From positions 1 to 6,582 of the forward strand of contig CANGSN010000182.1 of NCBI GenBank assembly GCA_947455805.1: 6,582 bases of DNA, in the 5' to 3' direction. Below the pieces are notes generated by a model. That model was not told where the DNA came from. It searched no databases and saw only the letters and a program-made list of their open reading frames with translations. Position numbers and translations under genes: made by a program. Below are positions 6,175 through 6,582 of this stretch, piece after piece; the first letter of the stretch is position 1, and every line of letters begins with the position of its first letter. Origin of the DNA: Planctomycetota bacterium (GTDB lineage Bacteria; Planctomycetota; UBA1135; UBA2386).

Positions 6175-6582
6175 TCACGCGCGCGGCAGGCACTGCAGCA
6201 CGAGGCGCGCGTAGAGCAACGCGAAGCCCTGGCGACACGCGTTCTGCATCGACTTCGAGCCGGGCTGCGTCGTCATCACGCACAGCTCGGCGCCGCGCTC
6301 GACAGCGGCGACAAGACGGTGCTGCAGCAGCGCCGTCTGCACGCCGCGCCGCCGGAACGCCGGCAAGGTCGCCGCACCACACAGCTGCGCCACCCCACCG
6401 TGCACGCGCATCGCACCGGCCCCTGCTGCCGCCCCACCACAGCGCGCGAGGAACAGCAGCACGCCGGCCGCGGCGGCGAAATCGCCGATGACGCGTTCGA
6501 GCACGGCGCGGTCGAAGCTCTCGTGCGAGGCAACGCCTTGCGTGTCCGGTGTGCCGAAGCCGGTGACCATGATGTCGAGCCA
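6175..6582 (-). CDS. GNAT-family N-acetyltransferase, C-terminal part; 5' end beyond window
   Basis: The minus strand reads open from the right edge to a TGA at 6177-6175, giving 135 codons before the stop. GNAT enzymes transfer an acetyl group from acetyl-CoA to an amine. The acetyl-CoA-binding motif A is visible as GAATLPAFRRRGVQTALLQHR, with the pyrophosphate loop RRRGVQ encoded around 6354-6337. It is followed by a strand (ELCVMTTQPGS), then SMQNACRQGFALLYAR, the usual 'S..N..r.GF...Y.r' end of this subgroup. An ATG at 6570-6568 is in frame, but four codons before it (WLDI) also read through. In this subgroup the 'GFGTPD' segment is internal, so I take the true start to lie outside the window. 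The acceptor substrate is not predictable. It converges on the secreted-protein gene, with 57 bases between the stops. Confidence 0.88.
   Translation of the reverse strand, partial: WLDIMVTGFGTPDTQGVASHESFDRAVLERVIGDFAAAAGVLLFLARCGGAAAGAGAMRVHGGVAQLCGAATLPAFRRRGVQTALLQHRLVAAVERGAELCVMTTQPGSKSMQNACRQGFALLYARLVLQCLPRA

Noticed and set aside
5151..6491. 446-residue plus-strand frame across the end of the secreted protein and the GNAT gene
   Set aside because: It overlaps two supported genes, and its translation is Arg/Pro/His-rich with no domain.

Overview
The window is GC-rich throughout (roughly 70% by eye, with strongly G/C third codon positions). It reads as bacterial chromosome with ordinary dense coding. 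The best taxonomic hint is the 639-residue exported protein at 4198-6117. Its layout (signal peptide, beta-rich N-terminus, a 'FY..F' plus 'FDL' segment, a 'NGxxWL ... FWTDL' domain and an all-beta C-terminal domain ending near 'SNAI') matches secreted proteins I associate with high-GC Planctomycetota. A Planctomycetota origin is an inference, not something proved by the sequence. I see no mobile element, CRISPR array, tRNA or rRNA.

Layout. (1) Positions 1-1164, minus strand: most of a family-4 glycosyltransferase of the WcaL-like exopolysaccharide type, with its C-terminus cut off by the left window edge. (2) Positions 1165-1295: a short divergent intergenic region. (3) Plus-strand cluster: an exported von Willebrand factor A (VWA) protein (1296-2663), a CobB-type sirtuin deacylase (2671-3420, only 7 bases downstream) and an exported phosphatase-like protein of the DUF442/BLH_phosphatase type (3470-4042). 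(4) Positions 4043-4197: an intergenic stretch with a small GC hairpin just after the phosphatase stop and a good Shine-Dalgarno just before the next gene. (5) Positions 4198-6117, plus strand: the large secreted beta-rich protein. (6) Positions 6175-6582, minus strand: the C-terminal part of a GNAT acetyltransferase, convergent with the secreted protein and cut by the right edge.

How the genes relate. The VWA and sirtuin genes are close enough to be co-transcribed, and the phosphatase-like gene (49 bases further on) may belong to the same unit. The products act in different places: the VWA protein and phosphatase-like protein carry export signals, while the sirtuin is cytosolic. No single pathway is evident. 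I did not find a convincing new multi-gene system. The points most worth checking are a His-to-Cys change beside the catalytic Cys of the phosphatase-like protein, an Asn-to-Ala change at a normally conserved NAD-contact position of the sirtuin, a proline-rich insert near the end of the VWA protein, and the unnamed domains of the secreted protein. Many long overlapping antisense reading frames exist but are by-products of the high GC content.
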